64,000 nt of DNA. It comes from Glutamicibacter ardleyensis. GTDB taxonomy: Bacteria > Actinomycetota > Actinomycetes > Actinomycetales > Micrococcaceae. Below the pieces are notes generated by a model. The model made no database searches, was not told where the DNA came from, and worked only from the letters and a program-made list of their open reading frames with translations. This document shows positions 19,095 through 29,297 of this stretch, one piece after another; position 1 is the first letter of the stretch; every line of letters starts with the position of its first letter. The translations under genes and the position numbers were made by a program. The stretch is from positions 159,313 to 223,312 of the forward strand of contig NZ_BMKX01000005.1 in assembly GCF_014644555.1 (NCBI RefSeq), given 5' to 3'.

Positions 19095-19877
19095 ATGTCG
19101 CGTGTGACAAGTGCAGAAAAGATCGCGGCGGCACGTGCCGAAGGACGTCCGGCACTGATCGGCTACCTGCCAGCGGGCTTCCCAGATGTGGAAACCAGCA
19201 TCGAGGCGGCCGTCGCGCTAGCCGAGAACGGTGTGGACGTCATCGAAATGGGCATCCCCTACTCGGATCCGGTCATGGACGGGGCGGTGATTCAGGAAGC
19301 CACGGTACAGGCACTGGCCAACGGTTTCCGCGTCGCACAAATTTTTGACATCGTACGCGGAATTACCGCGCGCACTAACGCCGCCGTGATGGTGATGACC
19401 TATTGGAACCCGGTGCTCAGCCTGGGCGTGGACGAATTTGCCAGGCGCTTCGCCGAAGCTGGCGGTGCCGGGCTGATCACCCCGGACCTGGTGCCCGACG
19501 AAGCCGATCAATGGTTTGCCGCCAGTGAAAAGTACGGTCTGGAGCGGGTCTTCCTGATCGCCCCAAGTTCCACCGAAGCCCGCGTGAAACGAACCGTCGA
19601 GGCATCCAGCGGATTCGTCTACTGCGTTTCGTTGATGGGTGTTACCGGCGCGCGCGCTGAGGTGTCCTCCGCCGCTCAAGCGGTAGTGGACGCGGCACAT
19701 GGCGCCGGGGCAGAAAACGCCTGCGTCGGTTTGGGCGTCTCGCGCCGCGAACATGTGCAAGAAATCGGCAGCTACGCCGACGGCGTGATCGTCGGCACCG
19801 CACTGGTTGCCGCGCTACGCGACGGGGGAGTACCGGCCGTGGGCCGGTTGGCCGCACAGTTGAGCGGGCGGGCCTAA
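19095..19877 (+). CDS. trpA: Tryptophan synthase alpha chain
   Basis: Cleaves indole-3-glycerol phosphate and channels indole to TrpB. The 260-residue TIM barrel has LIGYLPAGFPDVETS, the catalytic Glu in VIEMGIPYSDPVMDG, the second acid in ITPDLVPDEA, YCVSLMGVTGAR and VGLGVSRREHVQEI. The ATG is contiguous with the trpB stop. It is followed after three bases by lgt. Confidence 0.96.
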   Translation: MSRVTSAEKIAAARAEGRPALIGYLPAGFPDVETSIEAAVALAENGVDVIEMGIPYSDPVMDGAVIQEATVQALANGFRVAQIFDIVRGITARTNAAVMVMTYWNPVLSLGVDEFARRFAEAGGAGLITPDLVPDEADQWFAASEKYGLERVFLIAPSSTEARVKRTVEASSGFVYCVSLMGVTGARAEVSSAAQAVVDAAHGAGAENACVGLGVSRREHVQEIGSYADGVIVGTALVAALRDGGVPAVGRLAAQLSGRA

Positions 19878-19880
19878 GAA

Positions 19881-20849
19881 ATGTTTCCGACTTCCATCCC
19901 GTCACCGCCGGTCGAGTTTTCAAAGTTTTCGATCGGCCCACTGACTATCCACGCCTATGCGCTGTGCATCTTGGTGGGCATCGTGCTGGCGCTCTGGCTG
20001 ACCAGCCGGCGAATGCGCGCCCGCGGCGGGGACTCGGATCAGCTCTGGGACATCGTTATTTGGGCGATCCCTTTCGGCATCGTCGGCGGACGGCTTTACC
20101 ATGTGCTGATTACCGACCCCGGCTACTATTTTGGGCTCGGCGGGCGGCAATCGCACTGGGCCGAGATTCCGCAGTTGTGGCTGGGCGGATTGGGTATTAT
20201 GGGGGCGATCTCGCTGGGCATCGTCGGCGCCTGGATAGGTTGCCGGCGCACCGGGGTACGGCTCTCGGCGTTTATCGACGCGGTAGCGCCCGGCGTATTG
20301 CTGGCCCAAGCCGCCGGCCGCTGGGGCAACTGGTTTAACCAAGAGCTCTTTGGTGCGCCGACCACCCTGCCCTGGGGACTGCAGATCGACCCGGAGCACT
20401 ACAATTTCCCGGCCGGGCTCCCGGCAGATACGCTCTTCCACCCCACGTTCCTCTACGAATCACTGTGGAATGTACTGGGCGTGGTGGTACTGCTCGCGCT
20501 GGACAAAAAGTTCAAACTGCGCCGCGGGGCGATGTTCTGCTGCTACGTGATCTGGTACGGCATCGGCCGCACCTTCACCGAGTCGCTACGTCTGGACCCG
20601 GCAGAAATCATCACCATCGGGCCACTGTCCCTGCGCATCCACCAGTGGTTGGCCATCGGCTTGGTAATTTTTGGTTCGTTGGCGCTGAGCTATGTGTTGG
20701 CAAAGCTACGCCCCGAGGGCAAAGATTCGCTGTTCGCCGAGGGCCGGGAACCGGCGGCGGTGCAAGCGTCCGCGTCCGCAGAGAAGCATAAATCTCCCGG
20801 AGTCGAGAAAAAATCGAGCTCCGACGATGAATCCCAACCGCTAGCCTAA
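19881..20849 (+). CDS. lgt: Prolipoprotein diacylglyceryl transferase
   Basis: Membrane enzyme that attaches diacylglycerol to the lipobox Cys of prelipoproteins. The 322-residue product has about seven membrane helices and the signature GRLYHVLIT plus AQAAGRWGNWFNQELFG, with the Arg/Asn residues of the active site. A charged tail of ~40 residues (about 280-322) extends beyond the core, as in other actinobacteria. It is the last gene of the trp cluster, 3 bases after trpA. Its substrates here would include the DUF6318 lipoprotein and the deacetylase lipoprotein encoded in this window. Confidence 0.95.
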   Translation: MFPTSIPSPPVEFSKFSIGPLTIHAYALCILVGIVLALWLTSRRMRARGGDSDQLWDIVIWAIPFGIVGGRLYHVLITDPGYYFGLGGRQSHWAEIPQLWLGGLGIMGAISLGIVGAWIGCRRTGVRLSAFIDAVAPGVLLAQAAGRWGNWFNQELFGAPTTLPWGLQIDPEHYNFPAGLPADTLFHPTFLYESLWNVLGVVVLLALDKKFKLRRGAMFCCYVIWYGIGRTFTESLRLDPAEIITIGPLSLRIHQWLAIGLVIFGSLALSYVLAKLRPEGKDSLFAEGREPAAVQASASAEKHKSPGVEKKSSSDDESQPLA

Positions 20850-20868
20850 GCACTAGGCCGCGGCGAAA

Positions 20869-20916
20869 ACCGGGGAGCAGACACCGAGACAGGGTGTCGG
20901 CTCCCCGGTTTTTTGT
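20869..20916 (+). terminator. Terminator after lgt
   Basis: ACCGGGGAGC and GACACC pair with GGGTGTC and GCTCCCCGGT, followed by T6. It closes the trp-lgt unit. Confidence 0.92.
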
Positions 20917-21171
20917 GTCCGCTGCAACACGCATTAACATTTTCGAAACAAAACTGCGTGCCAGCAAGAAACATAACGCGCGTACTGTGAAGCTACACGT
21001 CCGGACGAGCCGCACCGTCGGTGAGCCCGATCGGACGTCAAAAAGAACCACAGCGCGGTGGATTCCTGCACCCTGCAATGCAGGTATGGCGAGCGGCAGT
21101 AATTACCGATCAACGATTTATCGGCCCGGCCCGGCTCGCCTTTCACCGTACACCCCACGAAAGGCACGCTC
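20917..21171 (+). promoter_or_regulatory. gltB leader with possible GlnR-type half-sites and hairpins
   Basis: No gene is visible in this 255-bp stretch. TTAAC-N6-GAAAC at 20934-20949 resembles a pair of actinobacterial GlnR half-sites (consensus GTnAC-N6-GnAAC), with the first base differing. Downstream, ACGTCCG (20997-21003) can pair with CGGACGT (21032-21038), and CCTGCA (21065-21070) with TGCAGG (21079-21084). These suggest nitrogen control and a structured leader, neither proven. Confidence 0.4.
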
Positions 21172-24100
21172 ATGAGCACGACCGGAGTCCAGCTGAACGC
21201 CTCCCCAGGTTTAGGCGGGGAAGTTACCTCGCCCTACACCCGATTCTCCGCGATTCCACCGGCTCAGGGTTTATATGATCCGGCCGCGGAAAAGGACGCC
21301 TGTGGTTTAGCGATGATCGCTTCGCTGAAAAATGCTGCCTCGCACCAGATCGTCACTCATGCACTGACCGCGTTACGCCGGCTGGAACACCGCGGCGCGA
21401 TCGGCGCCGATGAAGGCACCGGCGACGGAGCAGGCATTCTGCTGCATCTGCCCGACGGATTTTTTCGTGCGGTCACCGAGTTTGAACTGCCCGCCGCCGG
21501 AACCTATGCCGTAGGCATGGGCTTTTTGCCGGCCGAGCCCGGCGAAGCCGAATTTGCCCGCCACGAGCTGGAAGCGCTGGCAGCCGAAGAACAGCTGCGC
21601 GTGCTCGGCTGGCGTGAGGTGCCCGTTGATGCTTCGGTACTCGGCGCCTCCGCGCGCAAGGTGATGCCGAAGATCACCCAATTTTTTGTCACCGGCTCCG
21701 CTACCGCGTTGAGCAGTCGTGAGCTAGATTCCGCGGCCTGGCGTATCCGCCGCCGCGCGCACAACAAGATCGGCGTGTACTTCGCCTCATTCTCCGCGCA
21801 GACCATCGTCTACAAGGGCATGGTTTCCACCGCGCAACTCGAACCGTTTTACCCAGACCTGTCCGATGCGCGTTTTGCTAGCCGCTGCGCGATCGTGCAC
21901 TCACGCTTCTCTACCAATACCTTCCCTTCCTGGCCGCTGGCCCAACCCTTCCGGAGCATCGCGCATAACGGCGAGATCAACACCGTCAAGGGCAACCGCA
22001 ACTGGATGCGCGCCCGGCAGTCCACGCTGTCCTCGTCGCTACTTGGCGAGGTACCCGAGGAACTATTCCCGATCTGCACGCCCGGCGCCTCGGATTCGGC
22101 CTCCTTCGACGAGGTCGCCGAGATGCTGATGCTCTCCGGCCGCAACGTCAGCGAAGCGATCATGATGATGATCCCGCAACCATGGGAGAACGATGAGACC
22201 ATGGACGCGGACCTGCGCGCCTTTTACGAATACCACTCGATGCTCATCGAACCGTGGGATGGCCCGGCCGCGGTGTGCTTTACCGATGGGCAGATGGCCG
22301 GCGCCGTGCTGGACCGCAACGGTCTGCGTCCGGCCCGCTGGTGGGTGACCGACGATGACCTGGTGGTGCTTGCCAGCGAGGTCGGCGTCATCGACACCGC
22401 AGAGGAGCATATCCTCGCCAAGGGCCGCGTGGCCCCGGGCAAAATGTTCGCCGTGGACCTAGCCGGTGGACGCATAGTCCCCGACGCGGAAATTAAGGCA
22501 CAGGTGGCGGCCGCGAAACCCTGGCGTGAATGGGTGAGCGCAAACCTGAAGACGCTCGATGATTTTCCGGATCTTGAACATGTGCGCCACTCCTCGGCCT
22601 CGGTGCAATTGCGCCAGCTGACCTTCGGCTACACCACCGAGGAACTGCGCATCCTGCTGGCACCGATGGCGAGAACCGGCGCCGAACCACTAGCCGCGAT
22701 GGGCACCGACACGCCGATCGCCGCGCTAGCCGATCGTCCGCGTCTGCTCTTTGACTACTTCACCCAGTCCTTCGCCCAGGTGACCAACCCGCCGCTGGAT
22801 GCGATCCGTGAAGAACTTGTCACCTCCATGGGCACCAGCATTGGCCCGGACGGCAACCTGCTCTCGCTGGATCGTGTGCCGCAGACCCATATCTCGCTGG
22901 ACTACCCGGTGCTCTCCAACGACCAGCTGGCCAAGATCGTGAACCTGCGCGATGAGCAGGGGGAGAAGTACTCGCTGAAGGTGCGCGGGCTGTACCGTCC
23001 GGCCGGCGGCGAGTCCGAGCTACGGGCCCGGCTGCAAGAAATTTGTGAGAAGGTCTCTGCCGCGGTGAACCGCGGGGTGCGCTACCTGGTGCTCTCGGAC
23101 CGTGATTCTTCCGCCGCGTGGGCTCCGATCCCGTCGTTGCTGCTGACTTCCGCGGTGCACCACCACCTGCTGAAAAGCTCAAACCGTACCCGTGTGTCAC
23201 TGATTATTGAATCTGGCGATGCTCGCGAGGTGCATCATATCGCCGCGCTAATCGGTTACGGCGCCTCGGCAATCAACCCGTATCTGGCCCTGGAATCCGT
23301 GGAAGAAATGGCCGAGCAGGGCGAATTGTCCGGGGTTGACGGTGCACTAGCCAGCTCGAACCTGCGCAAGGCCCTGGGCAAGGGGGTGCTGAAGATTATG
23401 TCCAAAATGGGCATTTCAACGGTCTCCAGTTATTGCGGTGCGCAGACCTTTGAAGCCATCGGGCTGTCCCAGCGCGTGGTCGATCAGTACTTTACCGGTA
23501 CCACCACGAAGCTTTCGGGCATTGAACTGGAGGTGGTGGCCGCGGAGGCTGCCGCCCGCCACGCGCGGGCCTACCCGGAAAACTCCGGTGGCGCCCAGCC
23601 CAACGAGTTGGAAACCGGTGGTGAATACCAGTGGCGCCGTACCGGGCCACCGCATCTTTTTGATCCGCAAACCGTGTTCCGCCTGCAACACGCAACACGC
23701 ACCCGACGCTACGACGTGTTCAAGCAGTACACCCAGGCGGTAGATGACCAGGCAACGCAGCTTAAAACCTTGCGTGGCCTGCTGGAATTCGACACCTCCG
23801 GGATCACCCCGATCGACATCGACCAGGTGGAACCGGTTAGCGAGATCGTGAAACGTTTCGCTACCGGGGCGATGAGCTACGGCTCGATCTCCGCCGAGGC
23901 CCATGAGACGCTGGCCATCGCGATGAACCAGCTGGGGGCAAAATCTAATACCGGCGAGGGCGGCGAAGATCCCGAACGCCTGCTCGATCCGGCGCGCCGC
24001 AGCGCGGTGAAGCAGATCGCTTCGGGCCGTTTTGGGGTGACCAGTCTCTACCTGACGAACGCCGATGACATTCAGATCAAGATGGCCCAGGGTGCCAAAC

Positions 24101-25785
24101 CCGGCGAGGGTGGCCAGCTGATGAGCCAGAAGCTCTACCCGTGGGTGGCGAAAACGCGTCATTCCACCCCCGGCGTGGGACTGATTTCTCCGCCGCCACA
24201 CCACGATATCTACTCGATCGAGGACCTGGCCCAGCTGATTCACGATGCGAAGTGCTCCAATCCTTCGGCGCGGGTGCATGTGAAGCTGGTCTCCGAGTCA
24301 GGCATTGGCACCGTGGCCGCCGGGGTGGCGAAGGCCAAGGCCGACGTGGTGCTGATCTCCGGTCATGATGGTGGTACCGGTGCTAGCCCGATGAATTCGC
24401 TCAAGCATGCAGGAACCCCGTGGGAGCTGGGCCTCGCCGAGGCGCAGCAGACACTGATCCTCAACGGGCTGCGCGACCGGGTGACCGTGCAGGTTGACGG
24501 GCAGCTGAAGACCGGGCGCGATGTGCTGATCGGTGCGCTACTGGGCGCCGAAGAGTTCGGTTTCGCCACCGCCCCGTTGGTGGTTTCCGGTTGCATCATG
24601 ATGCGCGTATGCCATCTGGACACCTGTCCGGTAGGCGTCGCCACACAGAACCCTAAGCTGCGTGAGCGCTTCACCGGCAAGGCCGAATTTGTGGTGAACT
24701 TCTTCGAGTTCATCGCCCAGGAGGTACGCGAGTTATTGGCCTCATTGGGTGCGCGCACGCTGCAAGAAGTGATCGGCCGAGTTGAACTATTGACCGGTTC
24801 CGCCACGCAGCTAGCCGCGCACGAAAAGATTCAGGGATTGGCGCTGGATGCGATCACTCATGTGCCGGGCGTGGAACTGACAGCGCGCAGCCGCCGGATC
24901 GGCCAAGATCATGGGTTGGAAGCGCACCTGGACCAGAAGTTGCTAGCTGCCGCGCAACCGGCGTTGCGCGATCGGCTGCCGGTGGTGCTGAATGCACAGA
25001 TCGTGAACACCGACCGTTCGGTGGGTACGCTGCTTGGCCATCACGTGACCAAAACCTTCGGAATCCAGGAGTTGGACGCAGACACCATCACGGTGAACCT
25101 GACCGGTCGCGCCGGTCAGTCGTTGGGCGCGTTCCTGCCCGCCGGGATCACCGTGCACCTGGCCGGAGACGCCAACGACTACGTGGGCAAGGGCTTGTCA
25201 GGGGGCCGAATCGCTATTCATCCGCCGCACACCACCTTGTCTCAACCGGAAGAGCAGGTGATCGCCGGAAATGTTGTCGGTTACGGGGCAACGAGCGGCG
25301 AATTGTTCATCAACGGCATGGTGGGCGAACGCTTTGCGGTGCGTAACTCGGGAGCGGTAATCGTTACCGAAGGCATCGGCGAACACGGTTGTGAGTACAT
25401 GACCGGCGGTCAGGTCCTGATTTTGGGGCAGACCGGGCGCAACTTCGGCGCCGGGTTCTCCGGTGGTACCGCCTGGGTGCTGGACTTTGACCCGGCCAAA
25501 CTTAACCCGCTGGCGGCCGAACAAGGCGATGTGCTCATCGGCGCCATCAGCGATGCGGAAGCTGACATCATTTTTGCGCTGCTCACCGAGCATATTGCGC
25601 TGACCGCCTCACCGTTGGCGCAACGTTTGGTGCTCGATTGGGAGCACACCCGCACCCGGCTAAGCAGCATTATCCCGCGCGATTTTGCCGCGGTTCAACA
25701 AGTTCGTGCCCAAGCCGAAGCGTCGGGGGAGAACCCCGATTCGCCGCAGGTGTGGAGCAAAATTCTGGAGGTGACCCGTGGCTGA
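21172..25785 (+). CDS. gltB: Glutamate synthase large subunit
   Basis: Main ammonia-assimilation enzyme with GltD: makes two glutamate from glutamine and 2-oxoglutarate. The 1537 residues are full length. The N-terminal glutamine amidotransferase domain has its nucleophile at Cys44 (KDACGLAMIA), implying removal of a 43-residue propeptide. A central domain and the FMN/iron-sulfur synthase domain follow, with GAMSYGSISAEAHE, KSNTGEGGEDPERL, SGHDGGTGASP and CIMMRVCHLDTCPVGVATQ for the 3Fe-4S cluster. The C-terminal GXGXG repeat beta-helix contains GLSGGRI and GEHGCEYMTGGQV. GAAAGG precedes the ATG; it overlaps gltD by eight bases. Confidence 0.97.
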   Translation: MSTTGVQLNASPGLGGEVTSPYTRFSAIPPAQGLYDPAAEKDACGLAMIASLKNAASHQIVTHALTALRRLEHRGAIGADEGTGDGAGILLHLPDGFFRAVTEFELPAAGTYAVGMGFLPAEPGEAEFARHELEALAAEEQLRVLGWREVPVDASVLGASARKVMPKITQFFVTGSATALSSRELDSAAWRIRRRAHNKIGVYFASFSAQTIVYKGMVSTAQLEPFYPDLSDARFASRCAIVHSRFSTNTFPSWPLAQPFRSIAHNGEINTVKGNRNWMRARQSTLSSSLLGEVPEELFPICTPGASDSASFDEVAEMLMLSGRNVSEAIMMMIPQPWENDETMDADLRAFYEYHSMLIEPWDGPAAVCFTDGQMAGAVLDRNGLRPARWWVTDDDLVVLASEVGVIDTAEEHILAKGRVAPGKMFAVDLAGGRIVPDAEIKAQVAAAKPWREWVSANLKTLDDFPDLEHVRHSSASVQLRQLTFGYTTEELRILLAPMARTGAEPLAAMGTDTPIAALADRPRLLFDYFTQSFAQVTNPPLDAIREELVTSMGTSIGPDGNLLSLDRVPQTHISLDYPVLSNDQLAKIVNLRDEQGEKYSLKVRGLYRPAGGESELRARLQEICEKVSAAVNRGVRYLVLSDRDSSAAWAPIPSLLLTSAVHHHLLKSSNRTRVSLIIESGDAREVHHIAALIGYGASAINPYLALESVEEMAEQGELSGVDGALASSNLRKALGKGVLKIMSKMGISTVSSYCGAQTFEAIGLSQRVVDQYFTGTTTKLSGIELEVVAAEAAARHARAYPENSGGAQPNELETGGEYQWRRTGPPHLFDPQTVFRLQHATRTRRYDVFKQYTQAVDDQATQLKTLRGLLEFDTSGITPIDIDQVEPVSEIVKRFATGAMSYGSISAEAHETLAIAMNQLGAKSNTGEGGEDPERLLDPARRSAVKQIASGRFGVTSLYLTNADDIQIKMAQGAKPGEGGQLMSQKLYPWVAKTRHSTPGVGLISPPPHHDIYSIEDLAQLIHDAKCSNPSARVHVKLVSESGIGTVAAGVAKAKADVVLISGHDGGTGASPMNSLKHAGTPWELGLAEAQQTLILNGLRDRVTVQVDGQLKTGRDVLIGALLGAEEFGFATAPLVVSGCIMMRVCHLDTCPVGVATQNPKLRERFTGKAEFVVNFFEFIAQEVRELLASLGARTLQEVIGRVELLTGSATQLAAHEKIQGLALDAITHVPGVELTARSRRIGQDHGLEAHLDQKLLAAAQPALRDRLPVVLNAQIVNTDRSVGTLLGHHVTKTFGIQELDADTITVNLTGRAGQSLGAFLPAGITVHLAGDANDYVGKGLSGGRIAIHPPHTTLSQPEEQVIAGNVVGYGATSGELFINGMVGERFAVRNSGAVIVTEGIGEHGCEYMTGGQVLILGQTGRNFGAGFSGGTAWVLDFDPAKLNPLAAEQGDVLIGAISDAEADIIFALLTEHIALTASPLAQRLVLDWEHTRTRLSSIIPRDFAAVQQVRAQAEASGENPDSPQVWSKILEVTRG

Positions 25786-27247
25786 TCCACGAGGATTCTT
25801 GAAGGTGACCGAGCGTGTCACCCAACCTAAACGCCCGGTGCCGATCCGCCTGATGGACTACAAAGAAGTTCTGCAACGGCAAACGGCGGGCACGCTCACC
25901 GAGCAAGCTGGCCGTTGCATGGACTGCGGCGTTGCCTTCTGCCACAACGGCTGCCCGCTGGGAAACCTGATCCCGGAGTTTAACGACTTGACCTACCGGG
26001 GCCGGATGGACGACGCTGCCGCTAGGCTGCTGAGCACCAACAATTTTCCAGAGTTCACCGGAAAACTGTGTCCGGCGCCCTGTGAAGCGTCCTGCGTGCT
26101 GGGCATCAACCAGCCTGCGGTGACGATCAAGCAGGTAGAGGCCGAGCTGGCCGAACATCTGATGGAGCAAGGCGATTTTGTGCCTTACCCACCGGCACGT
26201 CATACCGAGCACCGCGTGGCGATCGTCGGTTCGGGTCCGGCCGGACTGGCGGCCGCGCAGCAGCTGACCCGCGCCGGTCACACCGTGGCCGTGTACGAGC
26301 GTGACGAGGCGATCGGCGGACTACTGCGCTTTGGCATTCCTGACTTCAAACTAGAAAAGCAGGTGATCGACCTGCGCCTGGCGCAAATGGAAGCCGAAGG
26401 GACGATTTTTCGCACCGGCATCGAGATTGGCAAGGACATCAGCTGGGAGCAACTACGCCGCGATTATGATGCGGTGATCGTTGCCACCGGGTCCACCGTT
26501 GCGCGTGAGCTGCCCTTAACCGGGCGTGAGCTGGGCGGGGTGCATCATGCGATGGAGTACCTCACCGAGAACAATCGTGTGGTTTCCGGTTCGCAGCAGA
26601 GCACCAGCATCGACGCCAAAGGCAAGCATGTGATCGTGCTTGGCGGAGGTGACACCGGTTCGGATTGCATCGGTACCGCGCTGCGCCAGGGGGCCGCCTC
26701 GGTGACCACACTGGCGATCGGTGTGAAGCCGCCGACCGAACGTGGCGAAAATCAGCCGTGGCCGATGATGCCGTTGCTCTTTGAGGTGCAATCTTCGCAT
26801 GAGGAAGGTGGGCAACGTAATTATCTTGCCTCAACGGTGAACTTCGTTTCCGGCGAGGGAACCGAGAAAAATAAGGTGATCGGTGTTACAGTTGCAGAGA
26901 CAGAGATCGTTGCTGGCAAGCGCCTGCCGAAGCCTGGAACCGAACGCGTACTCAAAGCGGATCTGGTACTGCTGGCTCTTGGCTTTACCGGTCCGGAACC
27001 TTCCGGACTCACCGAGGCGCTGAGCATCGATTTTGACAACCGGGGCAACGTCGCCCGAGATGGCTACTACATGACAAATACCGAAGCGGTATTTGTCGCC
27101 GGAGATGCTGGTCGGGGGCAGTCGCTGATCGTTTGGGCTATCGCCGAGGGTCGCGCATGCGCCGCCTCGGTCGATAAATTCCTGACGGGAACGACTAACC
27201 TTCCTGCACCTGTTGCTCCAAATGATAGAGCCATCAGCATCATTTGA
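25778..27247 (+). CDS. gltD: Glutamate synthase small subunit
   Basis: NADPH-oxidising subunit of glutamate synthase that passes electrons to GltB. The 489-residue product starts at a GTG inside the end of gltB. The N-terminal domain carries two cysteine clusters for 4Fe-4S centres: [13 protein letters not shown] (Cys47, 50, 55, 59) and CPAPCEASC near 95-105. Then come an FAD-binding motif [15 protein letters not shown] and an NADPH-binding motif [13 protein letters not shown], with [14 protein letters not shown] near the end. A terminator follows 15 bases after the stop. Confidence 0.96.
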   Translation: MADPRGFLKVTERVTQPKRPVPIRLMDYKEVLQRQTAGTLTEQAGRCMDCGVAFCHNGCPLGNLIPEFNDLTYRGRMDDAAARLLSTNNFPEFTGKLCPAPCEASCVLGINQPAVTIKQVEAELAEHLMEQGDFVPYPPARHTEHRVAIVGSGPAGLAAAQQLTRAGHTVAVYERDEAIGGLLRFGIPDFKLEKQVIDLRLAQMEAEGTIFRTGIEIGKDISWEQLRRDYDAVIVATGSTVARELPLTGRELGGVHHAMEYLTENNRVVSGSQQSTSIDAKGKHVIVLGGGDTGSDCIGTALRQGAASVTTLAIGVKPPTERGENQPWPMMPLLFEVQSSHEEGGQRNYLASTVNFVSGEGTEKNKVIGVTVAETEIVAGKRLPKPGTERVLKADLVLLALGFTGPEPSGLTEALSIDFDNRGNVARDGYYMTNTEAVFVAGDAGRGQSLIVWAIAEGRACAASVDKFLTGTTNLPAPVAPNDRAISII

Positions 27248-27262
27248 ATGGCATAAGCTTTG

Positions 27263-27298
27263 ATGCGACGAATCCACCACGGGTTCGTCGCATTTTGC
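27263..27298 (+). terminator. Terminator between gltD and pyk
   Basis: ATGCGACGAA and TTCGTCGCAT form a perfect 10-bp stem with an 11-base loop, followed by a short TTT. It lies in the region where a longer pyk reading frame would begin, which argues for the later pyk start. Confidence 0.7.
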
Positions 27299-27331
27299 CT
27301 ATGTAAACATGAAAGGCATTTGGCTGACGGT

Positions 27332-28843
27332 ATGAGACGCGCAAAAATTGTGGCAACATGGGGCCCGGCCCTAGCAAGCTATGAAAACACAGTAGCGGTA
27401 CTCCAAGCGGGCGTTGACGTAGCCCGACTAAATATGAGCCATGGGGATTACTCCATGCATGCTCAATCCTTGGCGAATGTGCGTAATGCAGCCGCCGAGG
27501 TGGGACGTGCGGTCGGCATCTTCGCCGACCTGCAGGGCCCTAAAATTCGTTTGGGACGCTTCAAAGACGACGCCAAGTTCATCTTGGAGGTCGGCGAGAA
27601 GTTCACCATCACCATTGAAGACATCCAGGGCACACGCAACCTGTGCTCCACCACGTTTAAGGGCTTGCCAACCGACGTGAAGCCCGGAGACTTCCTGTTG
27701 ATCAATGACGGCAAGGTCAAGCTCAAAGCACTTGAGGTGACCGACACCGAGGTTCGCTCCGAGGTTGTCGTCGGCGGCGAAGTATCGAACAATAAGGGTA
27801 TTAACCTACCTGGCGTTGCGGTTAATGTGCCGGCGCTGAGTGAAAAAGACGAAGATGATCTGCGTTGGGCGATTCGCGCCGGCGTGGACATGGTTGCTTT
27901 GTCCTTCGTGCGAAACGCGAGCGACATCGAACGCGTGCACGAAATCATGGACGAGGAAGGCCGACGCCTGCCGGTGATCGCAAAGATCGAAAAGCCGCAG
28001 GCAGTCGCCGCCCTAGAAGAAATCATCCACGCCTTCGACGCGATTATGGTCGCCCGTGGCGATTTGGGTGTGGAGCTGCCACTGGAAGAGGTTCCACTGG
28101 TGCAGAAGCGTGCGGTGGAGCTTGCTCGCCGCTGGGCTAAGCCGGTCATCGTCGCCACCCAGGTGCTCGAATCGATGATCGAATCGCCAACCCCAACCCG
28201 TGCGGAAGCTTCGGACTGCGCCAACGCGGTGCTTGATGGCGCCGACGCGGTCATGCTTTCGGGGGAGACCTCCGTTGGTGCTTACCCGGTGGAAACCGTG
28301 GAGACGATGTCACGCATCATTTCCTCCACCGAACAGCACGGACTGGACCGCATCCCACGTCTTGGCTCGCAGCCAAAGACCCGTGGCGGCGCGATCACCC
28401 GCGCCGCGGTGGAGATCGCCGATCAGCTCGACGCGAAATACATCGTCGCTTTCACCCAGTCCGGTGATTCTGCCCGTCGCCTATCACGTTTGCGCCCGAA
28501 GAAGCCTGTGCTGGCTTTCACCCCGCTGCAGCAGACCTACAACATCATGACGCTGATGTGGGGCGTGCAGGCCCGTTTGGTCGCTTACGCGGATCACACC
28601 GATAAGATGACCGCGCAGGTTGACGAGCAGCTGCTCAGCGAAGGGTTGGCGCAGATCAATGATCTGGTCTGCATCGCTGCCGGTTCCCCTCCGGGACAGG
28701 CCGGTTCGACCAACTCGCTACGCGTGCACAAGGTCGGTGACCTGGCCGATGCCGGACAGCTGGTTGACGGTAAGCCGATGCCAGTGCGTGAACATGTTGG
28801 GCCGTGGGCACCATCAAATGTTTCAACACCTAAGGACCTGTAA
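27332..28843 (+). CDS. pyk: Pyruvate kinase
   Basis: Last step of glycolysis: phosphoenolpyruvate plus ADP to pyruvate and ATP. The 503-residue product begins [13 protein letters not shown], the usual N-terminus, and has [28 protein letters not shown] (catalytic Lys), [12 protein letters not shown] and [13 protein letters not shown], followed by the C-terminal allosteric domain. ATG 27332 is preferred over an upstream in-frame start at 27260, because the latter would put a terminator hairpin inside the gene. Confidence 0.95.
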   Translation: MRRAKIVATWGPALASYENTVAVLQAGVDVARLNMSHGDYSMHAQSLANVRNAAAEVGRAVGIFADLQGPKIRLGRFKDDAKFILEVGEKFTITIEDIQGTRNLCSTTFKGLPTDVKPGDFLLINDGKVKLKALEVTDTEVRSEVVVGGEVSNNKGINLPGVAVNVPALSEKDEDDLRWAIRAGVDMVALSFVRNASDIERVHEIMDEEGRRLPVIAKIEKPQAVAALEEIIHAFDAIMVARGDLGVELPLEEVPLVQKRAVELARRWAKPVIVATQVLESMIESPTPTRAEASDCANAVLDGADAVMLSGETSVGAYPVETVETMSRIISSTEQHGLDRIPRLGSQPKTRGGAITRAAVEIADQLDAKYIVAFTQSGDSARRLSRLRPKKPVLAFTPLQQTYNIMTLMWGVQARLVAYADHTDKMTAQVDEQLLSEGLAQINDLVCIAAGSPPGQAGSTNSLRVHKVGDLADAGQLVDGKPMPVREHVGPWAPSNVSTPKDL

Positions 28844-28866
28844 ACAACCGTTTCGGGTAGTTAGCT

Positions 28867-28915
28867 AAAAACCTGCCCGCACGCCTTCAAATTTGAGGCG
28901 TGCGGGCAGGTTTTT
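28867..28915 (+). terminator. Terminator after pyk
   Basis: AAAACCTGCCCGCACGCC pairs perfectly with GGCGTGCGGGCAGGTTTT across a short loop, with T5 on the plus strand and, by symmetry, a T run on the minus strand too. It is a very stable and potentially bidirectional terminator. Confidence 0.93.
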
Positions 28916-28977
28916 CCGTTACCGCACAGTATTGGGTGTTTTTGCGAAATGCATCACATTTATGCTCAGAGGTTAAC

Positions 28978-29020
28978 AAAAAATGCCGTCGAGCAAAGTT
29001 TTCACTTTGCCCGACGGCAT
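28978..29020 (-). terminator. Terminator after tRNA-Leu (minus strand)
   Basis: Read on the minus strand, ATGCCGTCGGGCAAAG and CTTTGCTCGACGGCAT form a 16-position stem with one mismatch and a 6-base loop, followed by T6. It ends the tRNA transcript. Confidence 0.9.
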
Positions 29021-29028
29021 CTGCCTTG

Positions 29029-29110
29029 TGCCCAAGGTGGGACTCGAACCCACACATCTTTCGATACTGCATTTTGAGTGCAGCGCGTCTACCGATTCCG
29101 CCACTTGGGC
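29029..29110 (-). tRNA. tRNA-Leu (anticodon CAA)
   Basis: The minus strand starts GCCCAAG and ends CTTGGGC plus discriminator A, giving a full 7-bp acceptor stem. The anticodon arm is CTGCA-CTCAAAA-TGCAG, with anticodon CAA, which reads UUG. The T arm has GTGGGTTCGAGTCCCAC. The variable region between the anticodon and T arms is long, as expected for a class II tRNA. The 3' CCA is not encoded. A TAAACT -10 box lies just upstream at 29124-29129 on the minus strand. Confidence 0.96.
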
Positions 29111-29297
29111 GAGCACATTGACGAGTTTACTAGAGGTTTCGTAGATTTCCTAATCGAGAACCTCGCGTCATCGCCTCGATAATCGTACATGCAAGTAGGC
29201 TTAGAAAGGAAACCGGAGCAACGCGGCTCGCGGAGAAATAATTCTTTACTTCTGTCAGCACCCCGGCAGAAACGCAGACCACGAAGGAAGGCGCCCT

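Noticed and set aside
23416-24279. Long minus-strand open frame of 287 codons inside gltB
   Set aside because: It is antisense to conserved FMN and iron-sulfur motifs of gltB and has no family sequence; it is a by-product of high GC.
27463-28254. Minus-strand open frame of 263 codons inside pyk
   Set aside because: It covers the conserved catalytic core of pyruvate kinase in antisense and is rich in Ser/Arg, typical of shadow frames.
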